NCBI GenBank assembly: GCA_021234155.1
Contig: JAJEKV010000031.1
Location: 14,689,748 to 14,753,747, forward strand
Origin: Isoetes taiwanensis
Lineage: Eukaryota > Streptophyta > Lycopodiopsida > Isoetales > Isoetaceae
Direction of reading: 5' to 3'
Length of the DNA: 64,000 nucleotides
Part shown: in pieces, positions 12,405 to 22,843 of the stretch
How positions within the stretch are numbered: position 1 is the first letter of the stretch
How the letters are laid out: every line of letters starts with the position of its first letter
Translations under genes and position numbers: made by a program
The notes under the pieces: model-generated
Database searches by the model: none
Told to the model about the DNA's origin: nothing
Seen by the model: the letters and a program-made list of their open reading frames with translations, nothing else

Positions 12405-12503
12405 CCTCTGATTTCAGATAGCAAAATTCCTCAAAGTTATGAAAGAAACGTGAACAATTGTATTATATTTTGTAATGAAAATACTTCTACATTGATTTGT
12501 AGG

Positions 12504-12533
12504 GCCTTTCTCGACTCGTAAGTCGAGAAAGGC
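12504..12533. repeat. Palindrome 2 of the TCTCGACTCG family
   Basis: The arms GCCTTTCTCGACT (12504-12516) and AGTCGAGAAAGGC (12521-12533) are perfectly complementary with a 4-nt loop. It follows the FCP1-like stop by about 100 bp, within sequence like a 3' UTR or an intron. Confidence 0.9.
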
Positions 12534-12689
12534 ACAATGATGACCGTTTGTATGCTTTTTTGTGTGATTGCAACTATATGAAATGAATTCTCTCTAATCT
12601 ATTTTAATTCTGCATCCTTTTCTTCGTTACTCATGACTAATGGCACCGTAATTGTTAATCATAGACTCTCTTTGTTCTAGGTGGCTCGA

Positions 12690-13111
12690 CACATGGCACA
12701 CATCCCGCTCAGGCTATAACCTTACCAGGGCTTTGGGATAAGCTTGCTCGTGATTGCAAACGCTATGGGACCTCAAGGGATGTGGAAGAGAGGAAGAACG
12801 TTCTGAAACTCCATAAAGCTCAAAGCATCTTGCAAGCATTGCATGACATCCACGGAGGTTGAGGAACGAGCATATTCGACGCGACGATTGATGAAAAGAT
12901 GCGAGAGGAGGGTGGAGAAATTGGTTGGATAGGCCAGCGGGTGGCTCACGAGGCACCTCCTTGTGAGGCATTTCACGTTCTTCAGGTTACTCCCAGAGCT
13001 TATAGATGGCAAGAAGAAGCCCCGCAAGTTCTTCCTGTAAGGTGGACCACCTACCATGATGATGTAACTGTAGTGACAGTAAGACCGCTATGGTCTCTGC
13101 GTCCGATGTAA
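12690..13111 (+). pseudogene. Unrecognised coding block with one internal stop
   Basis: One frame reads ITLPGLWDKLARDCKRYGTS, VEERKNVLKLHKAQSILQAL and HDIHGG, then TGA (about 12861), and resumes in the same frame with SIFDATIDEKMREEGGEIGW and onward to LWSLRPM and a stop at 13109-13111. Composition is coding-like, with a basic amphipathic helix first and a Pro/Val/Trp-rich tail. The family is not recognised. It lies 300 bp after the FCP1-like block on the same strand, between palindromes 2 and 3, and may be a further exon of the same locus. Confidence 0.45.
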
Positions 13112-13170
13112 AATACAATAATAAAAATTCTTTTTTGACTATAACTTTGTTTTAAATGTGTAATGAAATT

Positions 13171-13226
13171 CCTTTGTTTGAGTTGTATTCTTGGTGTTCT
13201 CGACTCGCGATCCGAGAAAACAAAGG
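13171..13226. repeat. Palindrome 3 of the family (imperfect)
   Basis: TTCTCGACTCG (about 13197) faces CGAGAAAAC (about 13213), and the outer arms CCTTTGTTT (13171-13179) and AAACAAAGG (13218-13226) are complementary. It lies just 3' of the coding block ending at 13111, as palindrome 2 does for the FCP1 block. Confidence 0.65.
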
Positions 13227-15139
13227 GAAAGATACAGGATGTTTGGACCCACCCTAACGTAGAAATACTCAAATTTTGGATAGTTATAGAGGCAAAAAAC
13301 TTTTCGCTCGTCCTTTTCGTGTAAAATAACAGGGTTCAAAAAAAAGTGGGAATCGCATGTGACCCACTTTAATTAAATGCGACTTAACTCTTTTCCATAC
13401 ATACTGCCCATTGATGTATCAATGCCATCTATGTGATTATTTTTTAGCATGCTTAATCTGAGAATAGAACGAATATAAAGAGGGAAGAGAGTATAGAGAG
13501 AATCCCCAACACATAAAATAATTAGATATGGCGGTGGGGCAATCTGTAGTGCCTTGGCACCTTGTCTATCCATAAATAACACCATTGACATTAATGTACA
13601 GGTACAAATTCTTTGAGCAAACACGTAGGAATAGGGATAGAGAATCTTACTGATGATGCTCGAGCTTACATGCTAAATTTTACGTAAAGTATGGAGTTGG
13701 ATATTGAGTCTCAGGGCCGTTTTAATGACAAAAGAGCTACTCACAAGATTGGTTGAAAAGTCATATGCAAATAGGATGAGGGTCCACTTCTGTCTGCCCT
13801 TCTCCCAAGCCTAGTGAGGATAGAAGAATCAACCATGAACCGTGGAGGTGGGACCTTTAAATGCACCTCTAAGGATCTTTTGCAATACTTGCCATGGCGA
13901 AACTTGATAAAGTGGGATATTGCAACCTAGCATTATATATTTTTTTATTAACCAAATCTTGCTTGATTGAGGTTAAATATCTTTAGATAGTTAGATAGAG
14001 AAGTTTCTTGCATCTATCTCAAATATTGGAATAAGATATTCATCTCAAATACAAAAGAAGTTCCATTGCACGCACAACATTGAGAACTTGTGGCGACTAC
14101 TTTATGAGACTTTCCAACCTCGACTTTGCAACTTTTCTATATCAAATGCTTTTATCACAGTTAAACCTCATGTTCCTGATGGTGATTCAATCAGAAAATC
14201 AGAAAATTAGGAGTTTATTCTTGAAGTTCCATTGTTTAGCAGTCTTGCCTAACCCCTCTTACAACAATTCCTGCAATTCTAGCTTGTGCACCTGCCATGC
14301 CATGTCATCTATTTTTACTCCCTGCCATTGAATCTCCGTAATTTTCGATCGACGGCTAGGGAAATTAGTTAACTCGTAGAAATTCCCACTGGTATCTCAA
14401 CGTGAATTGGGCCCCGAAATCCTGAGGTACGGGAATGGCCCTGGTCCTTTCGAAACCTTTGAGAAATTGAAGACATTGAAATGCATCTAAGTGACATGTT
14501 CTACTCATAGGTGACCTCTGTCGTAGGTCCTTCTAAACATAGTTATCACTAAACCCATGGTGCTTCTAAGGACACCATATTCTTTAATAGATGCTTCTAT
14601 AGATACTATATCGTTGAATGTTGCACAAGTTTGTCCTTTGTGAGTTCGATGAAACAAAATACCAAATATTCAAAATACACAATCTTTTCCAAAATAGTGA
14701 GAGGTCATTTGAAGCTTTTACAAGAGCAAGAAGGGTCAAACTATAAACAAAAAGAGAAATGTCAAAGCTAAAACATGTGGTTGCTTAGTTTGTTGTGGTT
14801 GTTTATGAGTTGTTTCCTTTGTCGTAGTTAGGTCTACGTATAGTTCGGGCTCTCGCTCGAGCCTGGTTGCTTGGGTAGGAGTACCCCTGTATCGCTCTTC
14901 TTGTATTTACTCCGTATTAATATTAATTAATTTGATCATTCAAAAAAATAAAAATATAAAAATATAAATAAACATTAAACATTAAACAAGGTGCTGCGCA
15001 CGGAGGGTTGCCCTCCATGGCCCGAGGGTGAAGTGGCTTAGATTAAATTCACACTATGTGACCTGACAATATATACAAGACTAGTTACGGAGAATTCTGT
15101 GGAAATTGCCATCTTTATAATATTTTTTTATCCATAATG
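13227..15139. other. Intergenic, no gene recognised
   Basis: AT-rich, with no domain visible on either strand. Confidence 0.5.
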
Positions 15140-16100
15140 TTATGCAGTCTTTTGAGCCCGACATGAGCTATTGCCCACATCATCATGCTTTTGGCCATCT
15201 TTTGGTTTTCGGGCCCATACTGGGGCACGGTCAAGCATAACGATAATCATAGAATAGGTCTTCTCCGGCTTCTATTTTTTCTTTCGCAAATATATCTACT
15301 GTGGTCTCCATCAACCATAATGACCTGACCAATAAAAACAAGCCATTAAAGCACATGGCCTAATGTTTTTCAGCATCTAATAAACATATTTATTACCTTT
15401 GCATAGCAATTTGGATTTGGAGAATGATTTGGAAATTTGAGTTTATCACCTTTGCGACATGCATCTAAGACGTACTGCATCAACAAGCACACAAATAAGA
15501 AGTATAATCTTCTGCAACAGTATCCTAAATGATGAAATCTTTCGAACATGGTCATTAAGATTAAAGGAAAAAGTGGAATTTTCTCGATTGTAAATCTTCC
15601 CTTGTTTATCGGCTTCCCGATGCGATATAAGTTCTCCAGTATACTCTCCAAAATATTCATGTTTATTGACTGGGCTCTGGTTGCAATAAGTGCACATTAA
15701 AAACTAAAAATTAATCAAAGCAAAATCCGGCTTTTACCAAAGCAGGGACACTGTCTACTGCAACATTGACTCTTAGCACAATGACTGCCTCTGATGCGGT
15801 TCTTGCATCCATTCGAGCAACTATAACAAGCCTCCACAAAAGACTAAATGGTATTGGAATACCATCGGATAAAAAATGCTCCCTATAGCTGGGTTCTTAC
15901 CCACAATATTTTTCATAACATATGCCATTCCGTAAACAGGAGCATTGTTTTTCATATATAAACAGGCACGGGCATGGGGTAAATTGCTTGCAAGGCTGGT
16001 CTTTGCTATCTGCCACTCTCTTCCTGATCAATGGATTGCCTGAGCTGACTTCCAAGTGTATTTCAACGTACGAACCCTTCCTCTCCTTCGGCCATTGTAA
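15140..16100 (-). pseudogene. E(z)/CURLY LEAF-type histone H3K27 methyltransferase, C-terminal half, decayed
   Basis: E(z) is the catalytic subunit of PRC2 and methylates H3 Lys27 in the nucleus. Exons in order: (1) about 16100-15901 with LIRKRVADSKDQPCKQFTPC and CSCLRNGICYEKYCG, ending in a G|GTAAGA donor; (2) 15820-15738, CSNGCKNRIRGSHCAKSQC and SRQCPCF, completing the cysteine-rich CXC/pre-SET part; (3) 15675-15548, the SET core [20 protein letters not shown]; (4) 15474-15397 with [20 protein letters not shown] and PNCYAK, which holds the NHS(P)N cofactor-binding motif; (5) 15324-15140 with FAKEKIEAGEDLFYDYRYA, then a frameshift, then DRAPVWARKPKDG. Between exons 2 and 3 the segment that normally joins CXC to SET is missing, and exon 5 has two frame breaks (about 15300 and 15233). 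Retained introns show a decayed gene, not a retrocopy. No N-terminal half (SANT region) was found. Confidence 0.9.
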
Positions 16101-17172
16101 ATCCTAGATCTTGACTGAATGTCTAGTTCCTACACATGTAGAAAGCAACACTCAATCACCAGCTAGTACTATTAGACTACTCGTGCAAAAGACAGTGCAA
16201 ATGATTGCTAATAGACTCTTATGTCTCACTCACCAATTCTCCAAACTTCGACTTCCCGGTTAAGCTAGAGAAAAATGTAGATAATGAAATAATCCTGTTA
16301 CATTTTATTACTCTAGATGTATAACTCTTTATAGTTTGATGAAATTGTATAACATGTAAATAAAAAGCAACATTTTTCAACAAGGGCTTGCATCTGGGAG
16401 GTCTTGGGCAATGGGGTGAGAGGAATTCAAAGGGAAGGGAAATTTTAGCTGTTTGAATAATAAAGTTGTAGTGATCTATAAGACATCAAGGAATCATTGA
16501 AAAAACTGAAAAAAACTTTAGATCAATTGTCAATGATGACCTATGTTGCAACACTAGCCTTGCTAGATTAAGGTCCTAAGAACTAGATTAATATAAGAGC
16601 ATATACATGTACCTTATAAAGGAAGGAAGGAAGGAAGTTACTTTTATCGTCCACGGAGACCAAAGGAGGATGGTGCTAGACAAATTTATGTGGCCATTTA
16701 ACCCCTTGAAGTCCTGCAACATTCCAAATCACCATAGTCAGGAACTCATTTTGCAACAACTAGGGGATTACAAAAATATAAAATAATGATGATTGTGTAC
16801 AGATGGGCATATTAACTGAAATAAGTACGTTGTTAATAATTATATTCTATTCATCTTATACTTAACTCTATCCTATTTCAATTGCACAGTCCCTTTAGCT
16901 TTTAGCTTTTGTTGTTGTCGTTGGATTTGCACAGTAATAAAGTTACAAAACATGTCAACAGACCAACACAGACATGGTAGAAACAAGAGCAATATAGGCA
17001 GCAATTTATTCAGTGGTCTAAAAGTCTTAACATGAGTCTGAATGCTAGCAAGTTTTGCTCATTGTGCTGTAATGAGTCCTTCATACATCAAATCTAAATT
17101 CCTGCAATTGGCACACCTAAATGGAGCCAAAGATCCTAGCAAATTCTTCAGGATCTGGTGGGGTAGCAGGAA
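16101..17172. other. Intergenic, no gene recognised
   Basis: AT-rich, with a short GGAA microsatellite near 16620-16637. No coding signal was recognised. The upstream exons expected for the E(z) gene are not visible here. Confidence 0.5.
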
Positions 17173-17460
17173 TCAGAATTTTCCATAGCTTTCATCAATT
17201 TCTTCTGTCTTGTAGAACCTCAAAATGTTATAGAAAAGAACTTCCAAACTCAGGACTTCAAAGCAGTCTTTATGGACATTGATACAGAAATATACTGTGA
17301 AGGGTTTGGGATAAACGTCTCGCTTGGTAAAACCCACCTTGGTTGCAGGCCAATATTCTTCTCCTTCAGGACCATTGGTATAAATGACCTGGCAGCCTAC
17401 TCTCAATCCATGCTTTTCTGCATTACCTCCTGGCTCGATGGACTGTCACATGTCTAAGTT
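17173..17460 (-). pseudogene. PDZ-domain exon resembling the plastid protein ENH1
   Basis: The minus strand reads SIEPGGNAEKHGLRVGCQVI, YTNGPEGEEYWPATKVGFTK and PKPFTVYF. The GNAExxGLxVGxQVxYT...WPAxKxGFTK...KPxxVYF pattern is that of the PDZ domain of ENH1-like rubredoxin proteins of the thylakoid. A C-terminal rubredoxin domain (two CxxC knuckles) is not seen downstream; instead the frame runs into unrelated sequence and a stop at 17173. A frame change precedes the open frame near 17410. It is probably a stray exon of a decayed gene. Identification rests on one domain. Confidence 0.55.
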
Positions 17461-17864
17461 TGCAATCTTATCTAACTGAGCAACTTCAATCCCAAATTGC
17501 CATACTCACAATAATCACCAAAAAGCCACGCTACTGGTTTCTCAACTTCCACGTCAAAAGTCCTACGTCGTTATGGCTTAATCTTTCCCTCTCTGGCCCC
17601 CCTTCGTCTTTAGCTCTAATCTATACAACAAAATCTAACAAACGAAAAAGGAACGCAGTAGCAATTTGCTACATGACATGACAACGTTTACAGTGCTGAA
17701 AAACAAGGCAATAGCAACCTTTTTTTGCCACCAACCTTTAAGGATGGGGGTCTCTAGAATGAAGTGAAGCCCGCATTACCGGATTGAATGCCACAATTTT
17801 TTGTTTATAGATGAGCCCTGCTCTACAAACACTGCTGTCCTCTGAGAATAGGCTGTTTAGTAAT

Positions 17865-18089
17865 TTATGGTGTTGACGCAATTAGAAGTATATGCAATAT
17901 ACACTTTACTACTTCTACTTCTATCACTTGAAGGTGAAAAACATCATCTTGAACAATTATTACAGCAGCTTTATCAAGCAACCTGAACTCATCTATATGA
18001 ATTTCACCAGTGTGCTTTGATGCCATGAAGGTTGGTTTGTAAAATACATCTACAGATTTCTCAGGCTTTACCAGGTAAAAGCTTGTCAC
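17865..18089 (-). other. Exon-like open frame, unassigned
   Basis: The minus-strand frame VKPEKSVDVFYKPTFMASKH followed by TGEIHIDEFRLLDKAAVIIV has coding-like composition, but I cannot name a family. It lies between the PDZ fragment and the piece at 18366-18503 on the same strand and might belong to the same decayed locus. Confidence 0.25.
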
Positions 18090-18365
18090 ATTTTCAACGA
18101 AACAAATAACTTAAATCATGAACATAAAATGTTCATCTATCTTATAGAGCATATAGAAATATAGAGATCTAGCTTGCATAACCATATATAACAGTAAATT
18201 TGAGAATCATGTTCAGAACAAGAAAATAATGCAAGGGACACCTTAAGGGTCTTGTTTTCACTGTCTCTAAGTGTCAAGCTGCAGAGACCACAGAAATGTC
18301 ACATAGATGACGGTATCTAAACCGAAAATATATTGCAAATGTGCATGTAAGATGACATTTCACAT

Positions 18366-18503
18366 TATGCTATGGCGTCCCTTATAACAAATGGAGAATA
18401 GCTTCCCTGCAGCTTTAGAGTATTCCAGAGGCAATGGATAGCAAAAATCAGCTAAAGCATGCATATAATCATTGCTAAACTCTGTATCCCAATCTATGAT
18501 TTC
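18366..18503 (-). other. Exon-like open frame after a good splice acceptor, unassigned
   Basis: After a TTGCAG acceptor the minus strand reads EIIDWDTEFSNDYMHALADF and CYPLPLEYSKAAGKLFSICY. This looks like real protein sequence (acidic, aromatic, no low complexity), but the family is not recognised and no matching donor was seen. Confidence 0.3.
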
Positions 18504-21095
18504 CTGCAATATTCAGTTCAAAGTTACATGTCCGTTATCTATGTTTGTACCTGAGACTATTGATAACATAATATATTTCAAATATGATTTAGCAATATTT
18601 CAACTATGACTGACTATTGTTTGATGAGTTTTAATATATTGATAAAGTAGTGCATTTGTATGCATATCAAAGTTTGATGAGTTTATGAGGTATAAAGATA
18701 AAGACCTAGAGCAGTTAAGATGGCAGGCAGTATTCATCATTCAATTTCCGCTGCTTCCATGCATAACTGTCCATAATATTTGTTGATCTTGATCCATAAA
18801 ATAGCCATAGGATAATCACAAATTTTGAGCAAATATATCCTAGGCATAAAGTCTATTGATTTCATTACAAACAAACCTCCTTACTTCTGAAGAAAGGTAA
18901 AACCATTAAGCTACACATCAGCTTCCAAAAACTTCCTTCTTTATCAAGGATGAGAAATTACAATGTGGTCAACAACTAGATGCCCAAGGTAAAAGTACAC
19001 ATAAATGCAGGATATAGCAAGCCGCCTTTATAAATTTATTAGTTCACAAACAATTGGACCTTCTATTGGATTCTAAAAGCTGCAAATGCCTCTACTTACA
19101 GCTTTGATCTGCATGAATATTCGAGCTCTTGTAGATACCAAATGACTTTAAGCTTTCTTACATATTAACACTTATATGCATATGGAACTTCATAGAGACG
19201 CATCCTATCAAATGTTTAGAACTGGTCTAGGCTATAAATTCAGAATCTTCATGGTCACCTATTGGTAGGTTGGAGAACGCAAAAGTGCCCCCCGCAACTG
19301 TTATTACATGAATGGGGGTCACCAAATCCAGCTGCATGCACTGGCGTTAATATGACCTCCACTCCTGCAGGACCTTCTCCAATAGCTGCACAGCTATCTC
19401 CTCCAGCTGCACCTACTACCTTTCTAGACAAAGTGAACCTGCAAGGTAAAGGGGCATGGAAGTTGCTATCAGCAGGAAACTGTAGTTCAAAAATAAGCAT
19501 GGTATAATGCCTATATGTCAAACCCTCTGTAATGGAAGTTAATATCTTCATTCCCATTGTAGCCAGTGCTATCAACAATCACAGGAACGTGCATCAGACA
19601 AGCATCATGGTGAAGATGGCTCAGGCTTGCCAGAAGTAGAAGGCATCCTCAAATTACTCCTACTTGTCTCAGAAACTACTTTATAATAATACGTTGTAAA
19701 GAGATTGGACTGTGGTCTACCATAATAACATAGAACTTATTGCCAATGTTACAGATACTGAAATAATTCCAGAGAGGCTTACGGACAAGTTTTATGATGT
19801 TGAAACACTGCAGAAATACATGGCAACACATGGAGATCTGTTTAGGTGCTTCTAAATGTAAGCCGACCAAGTAACCAACAAAGCAGATAACAAGCAGAGA
19901 TAAATGCACTTGTTACTTGTTTGTTTGATTGATACTGCCAGAGATGCATCAACATACAAGATATGTTTGTGAACAAGGCCATTCTCTCTAGAGTAGGACT
20001 TAATGATATCAGGTACATACCTGTTCAGGATCAAAAGACCAGCCTGTAAGCCCATCAATCTTCAGCAAAAAAGATCCTTAAATCACATATGAATCAGAGA
20101 GAATTTTATTGCCGAGCTAAGAAACTTAAGAAACTTTATCGATTCAAAATTTCTGTAATCAGCTGTAATTGTGTCAACGTATGGCCAAGTTAATTGTTGG
20201 CATTCATGTGCTTCTAGCCAGAAAAAGATTATATTGAAGCCTGGTTAGACCAAATGAGAAATGAGTATTGCAATACAATGCACGGTAGGCATTCAACAAC
20301 ATGAGATTTTCTAAGGGCCATTATCTATTTCACATTAGGTGCCATGCAAATAACAGAACACCCTAACATTCCCGTGCAAAATGTTTGTGAATGAGAACTT
20401 TTGCAAACAAACATCATCGTACCTTTCTGTTTGCATTCCATATATATTACATAAACATTGTGTAAGATTTGTAGCTCATTCTTCCTTAGGGATCAAAGGG
20501 TCGGCCAACCATTTCGCAAGCTCATCGACGGAAATGGACACTGGTTGCCTGCAATATACCATCATAATTAAAGCTATGATATGCAAATTCATCCACTAAG
20601 TATCTCATGAGATATTCCAACCTCCAAACAAGCTTCCTCCAATGCCAGTCTCAATTTAAGTTCTAACCACTCGTATCAGATAAGATTGAGCATCAAAAGG
20701 ATTTTATTGGACAAGTCACAAATCTTTTCATATGGGAAATACAAAAATTTCAATTTCAATGTTCTGTGCTTATGGTCTTGACGAAGAAATGGAAGGGGAA
20801 ACGGTGGAATTTGGGGATGGTACAACAGGGATTGCTTTAAATTTGGAATCAGACCTGCACATTCCAAAATACTTGTAATGGGCTTTTAACACATGGTTCA
20901 CAAAAGCTGAAGATCAGCACCCTATTTCTGTTATCACAGTAGCTCAAAGCTCATGCTGAAAATCTCATGCTGGAAAAACTAAATGGACACAACTGGAACG
21001 TAAAAGCTTGACTTACTGACTGGATTCTCCGGCCTAGACTTGATCTGCCTCAATAGGAAGAATTAGATGCCAGAGATGATGGCCATATGAAATCT
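18504..21095. other. Mostly non-coding, with two short exon-like pieces
   Basis: No gene is recognised. On the minus strand, IDGLTGWSFDPEQ is followed by GTATGT near 20060-20020, and QPVSISVDELAKWLADPL with a stop follows a TTGCAG acceptor near 20560-20500. Both could be exons of an unidentified gene. The frame at 19255-19578 has no recognisable domain. Confidence 0.3.
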
Positions 21096-21341
21096 CTACA
21101 TGTAATGAATGAACTTTTCAACGCCATTTGCACTAAATCTTATGGCAAACCTAATACAACTTTCACTCAAGAGTGTGTTGATGCCAACAATAGAAGATTT
21201 CTCTAAGCTGGAATTGGCAGAAACAGCAGTGGCAGCTGAGGCAGTAAATACAGCTCTGCTCTGTTCTGCATCCTCGTTACAGCTGTAGCAGTGGGCCCTA
21301 TAGCATTTCCAAGATCTGGAAGATATCGCTGAAGCTACCAA
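21096..21341 (-). other. Ser/Ala-rich open frame, unassigned
   Basis: The minus-strand frame (TTG first codon, so the start is uncertain) is rich in Ser, Ala and Cys with few acidic residues, as in a plastid transit peptide. No mature domain follows. It could be a first exon, but the evidence is composition only. Confidence 0.2.
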
Positions 21342-21680
21342 AAGAAGCTATGAACCTCGGGTTGAAAGTAAGTTAGCATCAAATCAAACCTCCTTTGTGA
21401 GCAAATTGGTAAAATAATGTATATAAGGAAACGTTCTAGCAGAAAATGCTCTTCGTCAATGATTTAGTCTTTTTCAATGATCAAGACCTGGCCGTTAGAT
21501 TTGGGAGAAGAAACATTTAGAAGCCAAAGCTTAGGAAGAGTAATCAAGGCAAGACTTCCCTGGGTGTTCATCACCAGCACGACATCGATCATCCTGCCTT
21601 ACCTCCTTCTCCTTCGAGCAAGGAGCTCGGCCTCCAAACTCTGATCCTATGATCCTGATGACCGCTGAAAACCCTATTTT

Positions 21681-22013
21681 TTATGTTGATGATAGTCTTC
21701 CTGCTCCATCTCCATTACCAAACCTTGAAAACTCTGTGAAATCAGCCCTTCTCCATGCTACAATCTGGCTAGAATCAGAGCCGCTGTAAAAAAGATCCCC
21801 ACAGATACAAAGGGAAAAAACAGGGCCGGTATGTGCTTTGAATGATGCCAAACACTTATACTCTGCACTCTGTTCTTTGGGCAGCTGCCTTATGGAGCAC
21901 TTCGATTTGCAGCTCGAATCTGATATTACAAACTGTGTAGTACAATCTGCACCATCTTCGACATCAGGTTTACATGGGCTTACCCTTGAAGTGTCGGAGT
22001 AGCAGCTTTGCAT
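21681..22013 (-). pseudogene. WD40-repeat protein fragment (JINGUBANG-like N-terminus)
   Basis: From an ATG at 22013-22011 the frame runs about 110 codons. A Ser/Cys-rich leader is followed by CLASFKAHTGPVFSLCICGD, LFYSGSDSSQIVAWRRADF and TEFSRFGNGDGA. The GH-like opening, the YSGSxDxxIxVW core and the following Arg-rich strand are one WD40 blade of the type found in plant JINGUBANG-like seven-blade proteins, where the usual GH and WD are here AH and AW. The frame ends at 21681, so only the first of about seven blades is present. No other blades were found nearby. It is a truncated fragment or a lone first exon. Confidence 0.6.
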
Positions 22014-22439
22014 CCCACCATAGCCACGCCTTATGACCGAGCACTTACAGGCACCAGCCAGTTTTTAGCAGTCACCAGTATATGCTAGGCATATGCCGGC
22101 ATATACCTGGATATGCCCACATACCCACATAAATGAGGGTTTGCCCCCCTAGGGGCAACCCAAAAATAAAAAATAAAAAAAAGCATTGGCAACTTCAAAA
22201 GCTCATGTAAATCAGTAAGAACATCTAAAATATTAAATGCTTGATATACCAATAGTCCAAATCACAAATATCATAAAACCACAACGACAAATTAAAATAT
22301 ATTCTTTCTTTTATCCTCCTTGTCTATTAGTGCTCTCACTCCGAAGCTCCCAGTGAGTGATCGTAGATGTCTCCCTCAATAATCGTGGGAAGTATCCCAC
22401 CACCGGATCACAATGAAATTGAAAGATTCCATGCATTTC

Positions 22440-22843
22440 TAGATTTCGGCTAGATATTCCAACTGAGTTTAAAGGTTTGGCAATCTGAAGACTCTGTATA
22501 TAACTAGTCTAAATGGTAAAATTCCAGAGGCACTTGGAAATTGGACCGTCTTCCAACAGCTTTATTTGTAGAGGACGTTTATAGAAGATTTTCCTCACCT
22601 AAGGCTGCAGCAAGTGTAAATTTTGTGGATATTGCCACTCCAATGTCATACTCAGTGGATAGCGGAGTACCAATTTGGCTTGCAAACTGCTCTTCTCTTT
22701 CTGTTCTCCATCTGGAACATAATGATTTGACAAGTAGCATATCTCTAGAGCTTGCCCATTTGCGCTTGTTGAGCTATCTATATAGTAGCTTTACTAAAGC
22801 GAGCGTCTGGATTCCCAGCTCTCTTGGAAACAGGGCAGTTTAA
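22440..22843 (+). pseudogene. LRR receptor-like protein fragment
   Basis: Leucine-rich repeats of receptor-kinase type are visible in several frames: GKIPEALGNWTVFQQLYL (about 22510-22565), then VPIWLANCSSLSVLHLEHND and LTSSISLELAHLRLLSYL (about 22665-22785), then PSSLGN. These fit the 24-residue plant LRR consensus (IPxxLxxLxxLxxLxLxxNxL). The frame changes at least twice within 400 bp, and no kinase, signal peptide or membrane segment is attached. It is a decayed scrap of two or three repeats. Confidence 0.7.

Noticed and set aside
17173-18503. Assigning the PDZ, 17865-18089 and 18366-18503 pieces to one gene
   Set aside because: They share a strand, but splice phases do not join and no single family covers them.
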